From Chitinophaga solisilvae (GTDB taxonomy: Bacteria; Bacteroidota; Bacteroidia; Chitinophagales; Chitinophagaceae), in NCBI RefSeq assembly GCF_009928525.1, contig NZ_JAABOK010000010.1, positions 62,001 through 126,000 of the forward strand: a stretch of DNA of 64,000 nucleotides, written 5' to 3'. This document shows, piece after piece, positions 45,115-54,174 of this stretch. Numbering within the stretch: position 1 is the stretch's first letter; each line of letters starts with the position of its first letter. The notes beneath the pieces were generated by a model, which had not been told where the DNA came from, made no database searches, and saw only the letters and a list, made by a program, of their open reading frames with translations. A program made the position numbers and the translations under genes.

Positions 45115-45625
45115 GAATTACGGGCAACGGCAAATAAAAAGATCCTGGTTTGCGATGATAATTAAATCTACTGCAATAAATTGTTCGGCGCAATTTTTTA
45201 TACAACCCGGAAAATATTTTTTTTAAATTCAATGAAAGTTGTAATATTGATACTACGAATGTTAATCGACAACGAACAACGAAATCTAAGCAAACCATAC
45301 AGAAAACCGATCACCATTGGTTAATCTGAAGAGCAAATCTGAACCGCCGGAGACGCGGTATTTTTCTAAATCACAGCCAATCATTTTAAACTGCAGGAAG
45401 ATGTTGTAATACATCCGCCGGCTGACTTTATGTGACCAAAAATGAAGAGCACCTTTAGCAGACATTTTTTGGACATCTGAAAACTGCACACGCATGCTGT
45501 GTTGTATTTGTAATACCTGTTACAGATACGCAGACTGCTTTCTATGTTGCTGACACCCGGTTATCACTGTGTATAACCGGCAGGGAATGTTTTTTCTTTT
45601 TTCTAAATACCAAAATCTGAACTCC
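45115..45625. other. Intergenic stretch between divergent peptidase genes
   Basis: No gene is supported in these 511 bp. It must hold the promoters of the S8 peptidase (left) and the HEIGH metallopeptidase (right), but no full TTTG/TAnnTTTG pair is clear. A minus-strand frame of 69 codons at 45286-45495 has no recognisable features and is left uncalled. No palindromic element is present, unlike the 3' ends nearby. Confidence 0.4.
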
Positions 45626-46453
45626 ATGAAAAAACAAAAATTCGCCGTAATTGCCTGTCTGGCCGCAGGTTTCCTGTTTGCTTCCTGTAACAAAAATGAC
45701 AAACAACAGGAAGCGGCAACACCTGACCAGGTATCTGCTGATGTATTGGCACAAATCAAAGCCAATGGTTTCAGCACAGACAATGTTCGCAAAACGGACG
45801 AAGGTTACCTGGTAGAAGGAGATATTCTCCTTTCTGCTGAACAGTTACAGGAGAAAGTTGGCAGTCCTAAACTTCGTATTGCCAATGATGAACAGTATCG
45901 TACCAACAACCTGGTACGCGCTTTACCCCGTGTGATTAAAGTAAAAGTAACAGGCCTGGGCTCCGCCTTTATTGCCGGTACTGATACTGCTATCGCCCGC
46001 TATAACAGACTGGGACTGCGTATTACCTTCCAGCGCATTACCAGCGGCACCGCCAACATCACACTGCAGGGCTTCAACGAAGGCCCCAGCGGCGGTTATA
46101 TCACATTGGGATCTTCCGGTTTCCCTACCAGCAGCGGTAACCCGTATTCAACTATCAAAATGAATACAAATTCAGCTGCGTATGGTTCCAATCCTGATGT
46201 ACTGTATGTAGGTTCCGTTATCCAGCATGAAATCGGTCACTGTATCGGTATGCGTCATACCGACTATTACAACCGCGCCTACAGCTGCGGTGGCTCTGCC
46301 ATCAATGAAGGCGATGGTGGCGTAGGTGCAGTACTGATCCCAGGAACCCCCAGCACCGCCAACGCCAACTCCTGGATGCTTGCCTGCTCCAATGGCGGCA
46401 ACCGCACGTTCAATGCTAATGACATCATTGCACTGAACTACCTGTATAAATAA
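45626..46453 (+). CDS. HEIGH-motif zinc metallopeptidase lipoprotein (M57 type)
   Basis: A 275-residue lipoprotein (lipobox LFASCNKND). The catalytic zinc motif is VIQHEIGHCIGMRHTDYY, HExxHxxGxxH with HEIGH (His about residue 201), placing it with dual-action HEIGH/M57 peptidases of Bacteroidota. The N-terminal part EEGYLVEGDILLS-like (here DEGYLVEGDILLSAEQL) is the conserved pro-region of that group, and NRTFNANDIIALNYLY closes the domain. Start chosen at the ATG at 45626, which begins the signal peptide. Expected to be on the outer membrane. Confidence 0.92.
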   Translation: MKKQKFAVIACLAAGFLFASCNKNDKQQEAATPDQVSADVLAQIKANGFSTDNVRKTDEGYLVEGDILLSAEQLQEKVGSPKLRIANDEQYRTNNLVRALPRVIKVKVTGLGSAFIAGTDTAIARYNRLGLRITFQRITSGTANITLQGFNEGPSGGYITLGSSGFPTSSGNPYSTIKMNTNSAAYGSNPDVLYVGSVIQHEIGHCIGMRHTDYYNRAYSCGGSAINEGDGGVGAVLIPGTPSTANANSWMLACSNGGNRTFNANDIIALNYLYK

Positions 46454-46502
46454 TACGGGGATAGTGAGGTTTTTTTATTTATTTATTTGAGATTTGTTTC
46501 AC

Positions 46503-46548
46503 ATCGTGGTGTCTTCCGGGTTGTACGGAGACACCACGATTTATTTTT
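46503..46548 (+). terminator. Intrinsic terminator between convergent genes, flanked by TTTGAGATTTG
   Basis: ATCGTGGTGTCT and AGACACCACGAT form a 12-bp stem with a 14-nt loop followed by TTATTTTTT. On each side there is a TTTGAGATTTG word as in family B palindromes, but here in direct, not inverted, orientation, so this may be a decayed or half-formed element. Confidence 0.8.
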
Positions 46549-46588
46549 TCAGTTAGTCATTTGAGATTTGATTGGAGGATATTGGATT

Positions 46589-47365
46589 TTAAATACAGAT
46601 CTCCAGCCTGACTGTATATTCGCTGTTTTTGTTGCTGATGATCAGCTGATATTTATCCGGATAAAGTTGTTGCAGCCGTTGCCTGGTGAGCAGGAGTGCG
46701 TCGGTAGTGCTCTCGTCTTCAGGATGGCTGAACAGCCGGTTGCTGCAGTAGAAACGGATGTGGTCTGTAGTGGTGCTGAGATGGATATGTATGGCAGTAG
46801 TCTGCATCGCGCTGACGCCGTGCCTGAAAGCATTTTCGAGGAAAGGGAGCAATAAAAGCGGAGCGATGTATTTGAATCCGGGATTACCACTGACGGAAAA
46901 GTGAACCTGGGTACTGCCTGGCAGGCGTAACTGCTGGAGATCTATGTAGTCGTGCAGGCAGGCAATTTCCTGCTGCAGCAGCACAAAATCGTGATGCGTA
47001 TCAGTCGCATACCGCATCATGTTGGATAACTTGAGAATATGCCGGGCGGTGTGCTCATGGCCGCTGACAGCCAGCGAATAAATGTTGTTGAGTGTATTGA
47101 AAAAAAAGTGCGGATGCAGCTGCGATTTCAGGAAAGATAACTCTGCCCTGGTTTTGCTGGCTTTCGCATGTAACGCATTATTGCTGGCTTCCCAGCGATG
47201 ATGTATGATTTCAATCAGCACGCTGAGCACTATACATAACGCAAATGCCAGCAGCTGACTGTTCCCGGTATGTCCGTTAAATAACCAGGGTAAGCTGATA
47301 CATATCAGCCATCCGAGGATATGTGTAGAAATAACAATAAATCTTGACCGGAGCATATCGGACAT
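46589..47365 (-). CDS. LytS-like sensor histidine kinase with a degenerate ATP-binding G box
   Basis: A 258-residue protein with two N-terminal membrane helices and the His_kinase motif LKSQLHPHFFFNTLNNIYSL, typical of kinases that pair with LytTR regulators. The N-box (LLLPFLENAFRHGV) is present, but where family members have GIGLxNxxxRL this protein reads DALLLTRQRLQQLY, so the glycines of the ATP lid are gone. Either ATP binding is altered or the kinase is inactive and acts as a partner. No LytTR regulator is adjacent. Convergent with the HEIGH peptidase gene. Confidence 0.85.
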   Translation of the reverse strand: MSDMLRSRFIVISTHILGWLICISLPWLFNGHTGNSQLLAFALCIVLSVLIEIIHHRWEASNNALHAKASKTRAELSFLKSQLHPHFFFNTLNNIYSLAVSGHEHTARHILKLSNMMRYATDTHHDFVLLQQEIACLHDYIDLQQLRLPGSTQVHFSVSGNPGFKYIAPLLLLPFLENAFRHGVSAMQTTAIHIHLSTTTDHIRFYCSNRLFSHPEDESTTDALLLTRQRLQQLYPDKYQLIISNKNSEYTVRLEICI

Positions 47366-47531
47366 CTGTTTCAGATACTGCTGTGAATGTGCAGTATTCC
47401 GGCGGTAAAATGTGTACCATCTCTGTAAAAAGCAGCATTCTATCGATGAATGACAGAAAAGCTGGTTTTTTATCCTTTAATCCCTCCCCGAATTGTATTA
47501 AATTGCCACCTTTATAAAAAGAATATCAGAT

Positions 47532-49697
47532 ATGTTGCAACGAATCGTGAAGCCGCTGTTGGTGTTAGCCCTTGTAGTGCTTACTCAGCGGACTTATGCT
47601 ACGGAAGGTATGTGGCTCCCTCAGCTGCTTTCCGGCCTGAATGAAAAGGAGATGAAAGCCATGGGCATGAAAATCAATGCCTCAGATATTTACAATATCA
47701 ATAAAGGTAGCCTGAAAGATGCCATCGTGAGCTTTGGCGGCTTCTGCACGGCAGAGGTGATCTCTTCCCAGGGACTGCTGCTGACCAACCACCATTGCGG
47801 ATATGACGCTATCCAGAAGCATTCTTCTGTACAGAATAACCTGCTGGAAAATGGATTCTGGGCAAAAACAGCTGCGGAAGAACTCCCCAACCCCGGCTTG
47901 TTCGCAACCTTCATTGTACGTATTGACGACATCACAAAAGCCGCCCTGCAGGACGTAAAACCCGGTATGAGCGAGCGTGAACGCCAGTCGGCCATCGATA
48001 AGCGCCTGCATGAAATCAGACAGGCTGTGAAAAAAGAAGCCTGGCAGGAAACCATGGTGAAACCATTTTTTGAAGGTAACCAGTATTTCCTGTTCGTAAC
48101 AGAAACATACAGAGATGTACGCCTGGTGGGTGCTCCTCCTTCTTCCATCGGTAAATTCGGTTCTGATACGGATAACTGGGTATGGCCACGCCATACCGGC
48201 GATTTTTCCATGTTCCGCATCTATGCCGGTAAAGATGGTAAACCTGCTCCCTATTCAAAGGATAACGTGCCTTTACAACCCAAATATTTTCTGCCCGTTT
48301 CCATGAAAGGCGTGAAGCAGCAGGATTTCACCATGGTTCTCGGATTTCCGGGCCGTACCACCGAATACCTGCCATCTGAAGCAGTAAAGCTGACCGTGGA
48401 AACAGTAGATGCCTCCAAAGTGGAAATGCGCGATGCCGCCCTCAAAATCATGGACGGATACATGCGTAAAGACGAACAGATCAAAATTCAGTACGCTGCC
48501 AAATATGCTTCCACCGCCAACTACTGGAAAAAATGGATGGGCGAGATGAAGGGCGTGAAACAAACCAACGGCATCGGTAAAAAACAACAGTATGAAGCAG
48601 AATACCGCCAGCTGTTAGCTTCCAACCCGTTGTGGAGACAAAAATACGATGGCGTGCTCGATACCCTGAATGATCTCTACCGCCAGATCACGCCATATGC
48701 ACAGACCCGCGATTACTACAGCGAGCTGGTGAAAAACGTAGAACTGTTCACTGCCGGAGACAGGCTCATCAACTTCCTCAGCGACGTGCATGAAAAAGGC
48801 GAAGGCCAGTATGAAACGCTGCGCAAGGAGTTCCTGGAATCAATGCAGGCGTTCTACCAGAACTATAATGCCCGCGTAGACCGCGACATCTGCGCCAGTC
48901 TGATGGAACTGTATGCCAAAGGCGTTCCCAAACAGTTTAACGGCACCGAATACCTGCAGATATGGAATGAAAGTAACAAAGACAGCCGCCTGCTGGCAGA
49001 TAAAATCTATAACCTGTCCGGACTAACGTCTATGGATAAACTGAAAGCTTTCGTTCAGCAGCCCTACAACACCGTTGTGGCACAGATGTGGAAAGACCCC
49101 GCTACCCGCCTGGTAATGGCTATGCGCAAGGGATATGTAGATAACGTCAGCAAACCGGTTACCGATCTGCAAAATAATATCAACAATCTGCAGCGTACCT
49201 ATATGCAGGCACAGATGGATATTATGGGCAGTAAAAAACGTTTCTACCCGGATGCCAACAGCACCCTGCGTGTGACCTACGGTAAGGTAGACGGCTACAA
49301 TCCCCGTGATGCTATCCATTACGATTTCTATACTTACCTCGACGGTGTTATGGAGAAGTATATTCCCGGCGACTACGAATTCAATGTACCTGCCCGGCTG
49401 ATCGAGCTCTATAAGAAAAAGGACTATGGCCGCTACGGTGTAAACGGCAGAATGCCGGTATGTTTCATCGCCAGCAACCACACTACCGGCGGTAACTCCG
49501 GCAGCCCTGTACTGGACGCTAACGGCCGTCTGATCGGTCTTAACTTCGACCGTACCTGGGAAGGCACCATGAGCGATATCAACTACGACCCATCCATCTG
49601 CCGCAACATCATGGTGGATATCAGATATGTATTGTTCATCGTGGATAAATTTGCCGGCTGCACAAGACTCGTGGATGAGATGAAGCTGGTGAATTAA
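47532..49697 (+). CDS. S46 dipeptidyl-peptidase, DPP11-like
   Basis: A 721-residue periplasmic peptidase that removes dipeptides from peptide N-termini. Signal peptide, then TEGMWLPQLL; catalytic His in LTNHHCGYDAIQ, Asp in DTDNWVWPRHTGDFSMF, Ser in TTGGNSGSPVLD. The residue at the position of Arg673 in the characterised Asp/Glu-specific DPP11 (Gly in DPP7) is Arg here (GLNFDRTWEGTM), so it should prefer acidic residues. Such enzymes feed amino acid-fermenting or proteolytic growth. The TAA stop is part of palindrome E6. Confidence 0.95.
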   Translation: MLQRIVKPLLVLALVVLTQRTYATEGMWLPQLLSGLNEKEMKAMGMKINASDIYNINKGSLKDAIVSFGGFCTAEVISSQGLLLTNHHCGYDAIQKHSSVQNNLLENGFWAKTAAEELPNPGLFATFIVRIDDITKAALQDVKPGMSERERQSAIDKRLHEIRQAVKKEAWQETMVKPFFEGNQYFLFVTETYRDVRLVGAPPSSIGKFGSDTDNWVWPRHTGDFSMFRIYAGKDGKPAPYSKDNVPLQPKYFLPVSMKGVKQQDFTMVLGFPGRTTEYLPSEAVKLTVETVDASKVEMRDAALKIMDGYMRKDEQIKIQYAAKYASTANYWKKWMGEMKGVKQTNGIGKKQQYEAEYRQLLASNPLWRQKYDGVLDTLNDLYRQITPYAQTRDYYSELVKNVELFTAGDRLINFLSDVHEKGEGQYETLRKEFLESMQAFYQNYNARVDRDICASLMELYAKGVPKQFNGTEYLQIWNESNKDSRLLADKIYNLSGLTSMDKLKAFVQQPYNTVVAQMWKDPATRLVMAMRKGYVDNVSKPVTDLQNNINNLQRTYMQAQMDIMGSKKRFYPDANSTLRVTYGKVDGYNPRDAIHYDFYTYLDGVMEKYIPGDYEFNVPARLIELYKKKDYGRYGVNGRMPVCFIASNHTTGGNSGSPVLDANGRLIGLNFDRTWEGTMSDINYDPSICRNIMVDIRYVLFIVDKFAGCTRLVDEMKLVN

Positions 49698-49838
49698 TTA
49701 CGAATTACGAATTGCGAATTACGAATGTAACCCGAAGATAAAAGCGAAGACCGAAGCGATTATACTTTAAGTATCCGCTTCGGTCTTCGCTTTTATCTTC
49801 GGGTTACATTCGTAATTCGTAATTCGCAATTCGTAATT
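49695..49838. repeat. Palindrome E6 (family A, subfamily 3)
   Basis: A 144-bp inverted repeat whose first triplet is the S46 peptidase stop TAA and whose last base touches the methyltransferase TAG. Inner stem GTAACCCGAAGATAAAAGCG then GAAGACCGAAGCG, one paired change away from E4. It occupies the whole gap between the two stops. Confidence 0.93.
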
Positions 49839-50729
49839 CTAGCCCAATTTGCATTCATACACAATAGAACTACACCTATCTACATCTTTCAGTCCTTTTC
49901 TGTAGGAATGGAAGCCGTTGAAGAATCCTTGCAGGAGGCGGCTTTTGCCGGTTTTATATTTTTCGCTGAGAAGGCTTACGTAGAAGCCATCGAACACCAT
50001 GGGGTGTTTTTTTACCAGGCGGATATGATGTGATGATAATAATTTTTCCATAGAGGAAGGGGAAAAGTGGTAGAGGTGCCGGGGCACATCGTAGGCAGCC
50101 CAGTACTGACCGTAGTGTTCCGCATCCGGGGAGGTGTAGTTGGGCACAGCGATGAGCAGGGTGCCTCCTGGTTTGAGCAGGGTACGGATGTGATCCAGGT
50201 AACGGTGCAGTTCGTGCACATGTTCCAGCACATGCCACATGGTAATGGCGTCGTATTGTCCGGCCGGTAGGGTGAAGAGCTGCTCTATGGGCAACGGTTC
50301 GAGGCCGTACAGTGTCTTCGCATTGTGGCGTGCGTTTTCATCCGGCTCCAGTCCGGTGACAGTCCAGCCACTGGTTTGCATATAATGAAGGAATGCGCCG
50401 GTGCCACAGCCAATATCCAGGAGACTACCAGTTTTGATACCGGAGCCGTTGCGTACCCAGTTTTGTTTGGAACGCAGCGTGATCTTGCGTACGCTGTGAT
50501 ACAACCTGTTAATCAGCCCTTCTTTTGTTTCTGAATGGGAAATATATTCCTGTGATTGATAGTAACGGCCAATATTTTCACTGTCGGGAACATGCTGTGT
50601 AAAACGGCCGCTGCAGCCGCCGCAATGAATGATGGAGAATGTTTCCTTTGATACTGTATAGTCTTTAGCAGTGAGTGCTTCATGTAATTGCGATGATCCA
50701 CAAAGCGGACAGCTATTATAATAAATCAA
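49839..50729 (-). CDS. SAM-dependent methyltransferase with N-terminal zinc-ribbon-like motif
   Basis: A 296-residue class I methyltransferase. The N-terminus has CPLCGSS and HCGGCSGRF, two Cys pairs like those of hypothetical sugar or lipid methyltransferases. The SAM site is SLLDIGCGTGAFLHYM, followed by MWHVLEHVHELHRYL and PGGTLLIAVPN. The target is unknown; such genes often act on surface sugars or quinone precursors. No ATG precedes the Cys motif downstream of the predicted promoter, so the TTG at 50729 is proposed as start. Confidence 0.8.
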   Translation of the reverse strand: MIYYNSCPLCGSSQLHEALTAKDYTVSKETFSIIHCGGCSGRFTQHVPDSENIGRYYQSQEYISHSETKEGLINRLYHSVRKITLRSKQNWVRNGSGIKTGSLLDIGCGTGAFLHYMQTSGWTVTGLEPDENARHNAKTLYGLEPLPIEQLFTLPAGQYDAITMWHVLEHVHELHRYLDHIRTLLKPGGTLLIAVPNYTSPDAEHYGQYWAAYDVPRHLYHFSPSSMEKLLSSHHIRLVKKHPMVFDGFYVSLLSEKYKTGKSRLLQGFFNGFHSYRKGLKDVDRCSSIVYECKLG

Positions 50730-50750
50730 GTTCAGATCGTTTTTAAAAAC

Positions 50751-50758
50751 CAAAGATA
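50751..50758 (-). promoter_or_regulatory. -7 element upstream of the methyltransferase
   Basis: On the minus strand TATCTTTG matches TAnnTTTG. It lies between palindrome B3 and the proposed TTG start, giving a leader of about 15 nt, and argues against any start further upstream. Confidence 0.5.
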
Positions 50759-50765
50759 GATGATC

Positions 50766-50856
50766 ATTTGAGATTTTTTTATTTGAGATTTTATCGGTGC
50801 GGAGACTGTATAGGCGTATCCGCACCGATAAAATCTCAAATAAAAAAATCTCAGAT
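50766..50856. repeat. Palindrome B3 (TTTGAGATTT family)
   Basis: A 91-bp inverted repeat with outer arms ATTTGAGATTTTTTT then ATTTGAGATTTTATCGG and a matched inner stem around GGTGCGGA. It begins 2 bp after the mutase stop codon (minus strand) and lies just upstream of the methyltransferase promoter. Confidence 0.9.
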
Positions 50857-50858
50857 AA

Positions 50859-52406
50859 TTATTTGTATTCACCCCAGACATTTCTCAGGGTGTCTGCGAT
50901 TTCTCCGAGGGTGCAGTATTTTTCTACAGCTTCCACCACCAGTGGCATTATGTTTTCTGTGGTGCCGGCAGCGGCCGAGATACGTTGCAGGATATCCTGA
51001 ACGGCGGTGTTGTCGCGGCGTGCGCGCAGTGCTTTCAGTTTATCGGATTGTATCTGCCGGATACTGTCATCAATGCGGAAAACTTCCGGTGGCTGTGTAT
51101 CTGTGGTGGTGAATTTATTGACGCCTACAATGATTTTTTCATTGTTTTCTACATCCTGCTGGTATTTATAGGCGCTGCGGGCTATTTCATCCTGCACGAA
51201 GCCCTGTTCAATAGCGCTTACGGCGCCGCCCATGGCGTCTATCTTATGTATGAGATCCCAGGCTTTTTGTTCTACTTCGTTGGTCAGCGCTTCTACATAG
51301 TAGGAGCCTGCCAGCGGGTCAACGGTATCGGCAACCCCGCTTTCGTAGCCGATGATTTGCTGCGTGCGGAGTGCGATGCGGGCTGCTTCTTCCGTGGGGA
51401 GTGACAGTGCTTCATCGTAGCCGTTGGTGTGGAGTGATTGGGTACCGCCCATAGTCGCGGCAAGTGTCTGAACGGCCACCCGTACAATATTGTTGTGTGG
51501 CTGCTGGGCAGTGAGCGTACTGCCGCCGGTTTGTGTATGGAAACGGAGCATCTGTGCCTTGGGGTCAGTAGCGCCCAGTTCTTTGGTAATGTTGGCCCAC
51601 ATGCGTCTTGCGGCGCGGAATTTCGCTACTTCTTCAAACAGGTGATTGTGCGCGTTGAAGAAGAAGGAAAGTCTTTTGGCGAATACATTGATATCCAGTC
51701 CCTTTTCGATGGCAGCTTTCAGATAGGCTTTACCGTTAGACAGGGTGAAAGCCAGCTCCTGTACTGCGTTAGCGCCTGCTTCACGGATGTGGTATCCGGA
51801 AATGGAGATGGTGTTCCATTTGGGCACTTCCCGGCTGCAATAGTCAAAGATATCGGTAATGATCCGCATGGAAGGTTGGGGCGGATAAATGAAAGTACCT
51901 CTGGCAGCGTATTCTTTCAGAATATCATTCTGGATAGTACCGGAAATTTTTTTGATGTCGGCGCCCTGTTTTTTGGCGAGGGCGATGTAAAGCGCCAGCA
52001 GTATAAATCCTGTGGCGTTGATAGTCATGGAAGTAGAAATCTGTTCCAGAGAGATGTCTTTGAAAAGAACTTCCATATCATCGAGGGAGTCAATAGCTAC
52101 GCCTACTTTCCCCACTTCGCCTTCAGACATGGGATGGTCCGAATCATAGCCGATCTGGGTAGGCAGGTCGAATGCCACGCTGAGGCCCATCACTCCCTGA
52201 CTGAGCAGGTAATGGTAACGTTTGTTGGATTCTTCTGCGGTGCTGAATCCGGCGTATTGCCGCATCGTCCACAGCTTATCGCGGTACATGGTGGCGTGTA
52301 TGCCACGGGTAAACGGGAATATACCGGGCAGCTCGTCCATTGCCACGGGTTGCGTATACAACGGCGCTATCGTGATGCCTGAATCGGTTTGAAAGGTTTT
52401 TTCCAT
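50859..52406 (-). CDS. Methylmalonyl-CoA mutase, catalytic subunit without B12 domain
   Basis: A 515-residue TIM-barrel subunit of a B12-dependent mutase converting methylmalonyl-CoA and succinyl-CoA. Seen are PFTRGIHATMYRDKLWTMRQ, YAGFSTAEESNKRY, GLSVAFDLPTQIGYDSDH, GTIQNDILKEYAARGTFIYP and RFHTQTGGSTLTAQQPHNN. The Tyr after TMRQ and the Arg in AARGTF match the methylmalonyl-specific residues rather than the isobutyryl-CoA mutase ones. The cobalamin-binding domain (DxHxxG) is absent, so a separate small subunit must exist elsewhere. The His in RGIHATMY replaces the Tyr usual in this loop. Its start lies 97 bp from the divergent M23 gene. Confidence 0.92.
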   Translation of the reverse strand: MEKTFQTDSGITIAPLYTQPVAMDELPGIFPFTRGIHATMYRDKLWTMRQYAGFSTAEESNKRYHYLLSQGVMGLSVAFDLPTQIGYDSDHPMSEGEVGKVGVAIDSLDDMEVLFKDISLEQISTSMTINATGFILLALYIALAKKQGADIKKISGTIQNDILKEYAARGTFIYPPQPSMRIITDIFDYCSREVPKWNTISISGYHIREAGANAVQELAFTLSNGKAYLKAAIEKGLDINVFAKRLSFFFNAHNHLFEEVAKFRAARRMWANITKELGATDPKAQMLRFHTQTGGSTLTAQQPHNNIVRVAVQTLAATMGGTQSLHTNGYDEALSLPTEEAARIALRTQQIIGYESGVADTVDPLAGSYYVEALTNEVEQKAWDLIHKIDAMGGAVSAIEQGFVQDEIARSAYKYQQDVENNEKIIVGVNKFTTTDTQPPEVFRIDDSIRQIQSDKLKALRARRDNTAVQDILQRISAAAGTTENIMPLVVEAVEKYCTLGEIADTLRNVWGEYK

Positions 52407-52503
52407 GAGTCTTAAAACTAGCGTTGCAATGTTACATAATTATTACGGTACTTCGCCGCTGAGAAAAATATTGATATTTTGCGGTAAAGTTTGGCTCCAT
52501 ACT

Positions 52504-53412
52504 ATGATTATCTGGTTGTTATCAGGGCTCACAGTCATACTGGCATTGTATAGTCTATGGCTTATCCGTAAAGGCGGCCGCCGGCCCTTTCCTCAGGCGT
52601 GGCCCGTGCTGCTGGGCGGTTTTTCGCTGGGTCTTTTCATTTATCTATTCGGCAGCTGGGTATATTTATCTGTTTACCTGAAATATGTTTTTGGTATTTG
52701 CTGGCTGTTGTTCCTGACAGGATTATTTTTCGGAAGAAGACAACGCCCTGCTGCGCCTGCACCACGCTGGAAGCGAGGGGCATATATCAGCTGTTCGGCA
52801 TTATTACTCCTGGCCTGCGTATTATATTTTACAGGCACCACCGGCCGGCCGGATACCGTGGAACTGGCTTTCCCGCTGAAATCAGGCCGCTACTTTGTCT
52901 TACAGGGAGGAAAGGGACTCCCGTCCAATGTATTTCATTTCAGCCTGCGCGGCGCTGTGTATGCGATGGACATTGTAAAGCTCAACCGCTATGGTGGCCG
53001 TGCGCGCAAAGTATTTTCCCGGCGCCTGGAGGATTATGATATCTTCAACGACACCGTATATGCGCCCTGCGATGGTATTGTAAGGCGCGCCTACAGCGAT
53101 AATCCGGATAATATTCCTCCTGCCATGGACCGCGGTCCCAGGAATACCAACCAGGTATTGCTGGAAGGTGCTGACTGCTATTTTTTTGCAGCGCACCTTA
53201 AAATGGGCAGCGTGATAGTGCGCGAAGGACAGCAGGTAAAACAGGGACAGGCGCTGGGATGCGTGGGTAATTCCGGCTTCAGTACGGAGCCGCATTTACA
53301 TATACAGGCGCACATGAAGCAGGCCGACGTGCCCTGGTACAAGGCAAAGCCGCTTTACATGCTGTTTAACGGTAAAGGCTATCTGTTGAATGAGGTGATT
53401 GATGCAAAATAA
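52504..53412 (+). CDS. Membrane protein with M23 (LytM-like) domain
   Basis: A 302-residue protein with about four N-terminal membrane helices (starting MIIWLLSGLTVILALYSLWL) and a C-terminal M23 peptidase-like domain: GAVYAMDIVKLNRYG, PCDGIVRRAYSDN, the HLK of FFAAHLKMGSV, and EPHLHIQAHM. The HxH pair is intact, but the first zinc His of the HxxxD motif is replaced in GAVYAMD, so catalysis is uncertain; some relatives share this. An upstream frame to 52405 is open but would overlap the mutase start. Stop codons of this gene and the next abut exactly. Confidence 0.82.
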   Translation: MIIWLLSGLTVILALYSLWLIRKGGRRPFPQAWPVLLGGFSLGLFIYLFGSWVYLSVYLKYVFGICWLLFLTGLFFGRRQRPAAPAPRWKRGAYISCSALLLLACVLYFTGTTGRPDTVELAFPLKSGRYFVLQGGKGLPSNVFHFSLRGAVYAMDIVKLNRYGGRARKVFSRRLEDYDIFNDTVYAPCDGIVRRAYSDNPDNIPPAMDRGPRNTNQVLLEGADCYFFAAHLKMGSVIVREGQQVKQGQALGCVGNSGFSTEPHLHIQAHMKQADVPWYKAKPLYMLFNGKGYLLNEVIDAK

Positions 53413-53952
53413 TCAGCGCATCAGTCTTTTAGCTTCTGCGTTGATAATCTGAGCCGTCAGTTCTGCCGGCGATTCGCCCGCCTGCAGAAATACTTCCAGT
53501 ATCTGTTTGTTCAGTTCCATTGCAGGAGCGTCCGGCGGGAGCTGAACTGCCACCTGGTTGATAACGGAGATCGTTTGTTCTTTCAATGTCTTCACAGCTT
53601 CCCAGGCCATGGAAGAAATATATATCTGCTGTGTGATGTTATGTTCAAATTCAGACTTAATACTCTGCACCATTGCTATCTGCATATCCACGGCAGTCAG
53701 TCCCGGCTGATAGATGCGCCCGATAAGGCTTTGCGGTGTAATCCTGTCAACATACAACGCCATTCTTTCGTATGCCTGCAACTGCAATGGTAAGATGGCC
53801 GGATTCACATTGCCGGCAGATTGCCCGTCATTACCACTGTTTGCCGGTGCGGCAGGCCTTTTCTTCAATACATCGCGGACAGTCATATACACCACTGCAA
53901 TAGCTCCTATCGTTAACGCCAGATACAAAAGCTGTTGGGAATTGAAATTCAT
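53413..53952 (-). CDS. Single-span membrane protein of unknown function
   Basis: A 179-residue protein with one N-terminal membrane helix (LLYLALTIGAIAVVYMTV), a basic Pro/Ala linker and a helical cytosolic domain: LPLQLQAYERMALYVDRI, AMVQSIKSEFEHNITQQIYI, AWEAVKTLKEQTISVINQVA. I cannot name the family; it looks like a conserved Bacteroidota protein. Its stop touches the stop of the M23 gene with no gap, and palindrome E7 lies 59 bp upstream of its start. Confidence 0.7.
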   Translation of the reverse strand: MNFNSQQLLYLALTIGAIAVVYMTVRDVLKKRPAAPANSGNDGQSAGNVNPAILPLQLQAYERMALYVDRITPQSLIGRIYQPGLTAVDMQIAMVQSIKSEFEHNITQQIYISSMAWEAVKTLKEQTISVINQVAVQLPPDAPAMELNKQILEVFLQAGESPAELTAQIINAEAKRLMR

Positions 53953-54011
53953 CTGATTGGAAAGGTTTAGAGCTACAAATATATAATAAAATAATTATGA
54001 ATTAAGAGCTG

Positions 54012-54174
54012 TAAATAATCAATTACGAATTACTAATTGCGAATTACGAATGTAGAAGCGAAGATTAAACCGAAGATTTAAGGAGATAACTATGAAACAT
54101 CTCCTTTAATCTTCTGTTTAATCTTCGCTTCTACATTCGTAATTCGCAATTAGTAATTCGTAATTGATTATTTA
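54012..54174. repeat. Palindrome E7 (family A, subfamily 1)
   Basis: A 163-bp inverted repeat, the longest family A copy. Besides heptamers (second unit AATTACT, mirrored) and the inner stem GTAGAAGCGAAGATTAAACC, both ends carry TAAATAATC. On the right this TAA is the aminotransferase stop codon, so the stop and the following bases are duplicated in mirror form on the left. Confidence 0.92.

Noticed and set aside
45286..45495. A 69-codon minus-strand frame between the two peptidase genes
   Set aside because: No start context, family or signal sequence; too short to call without conservation data.
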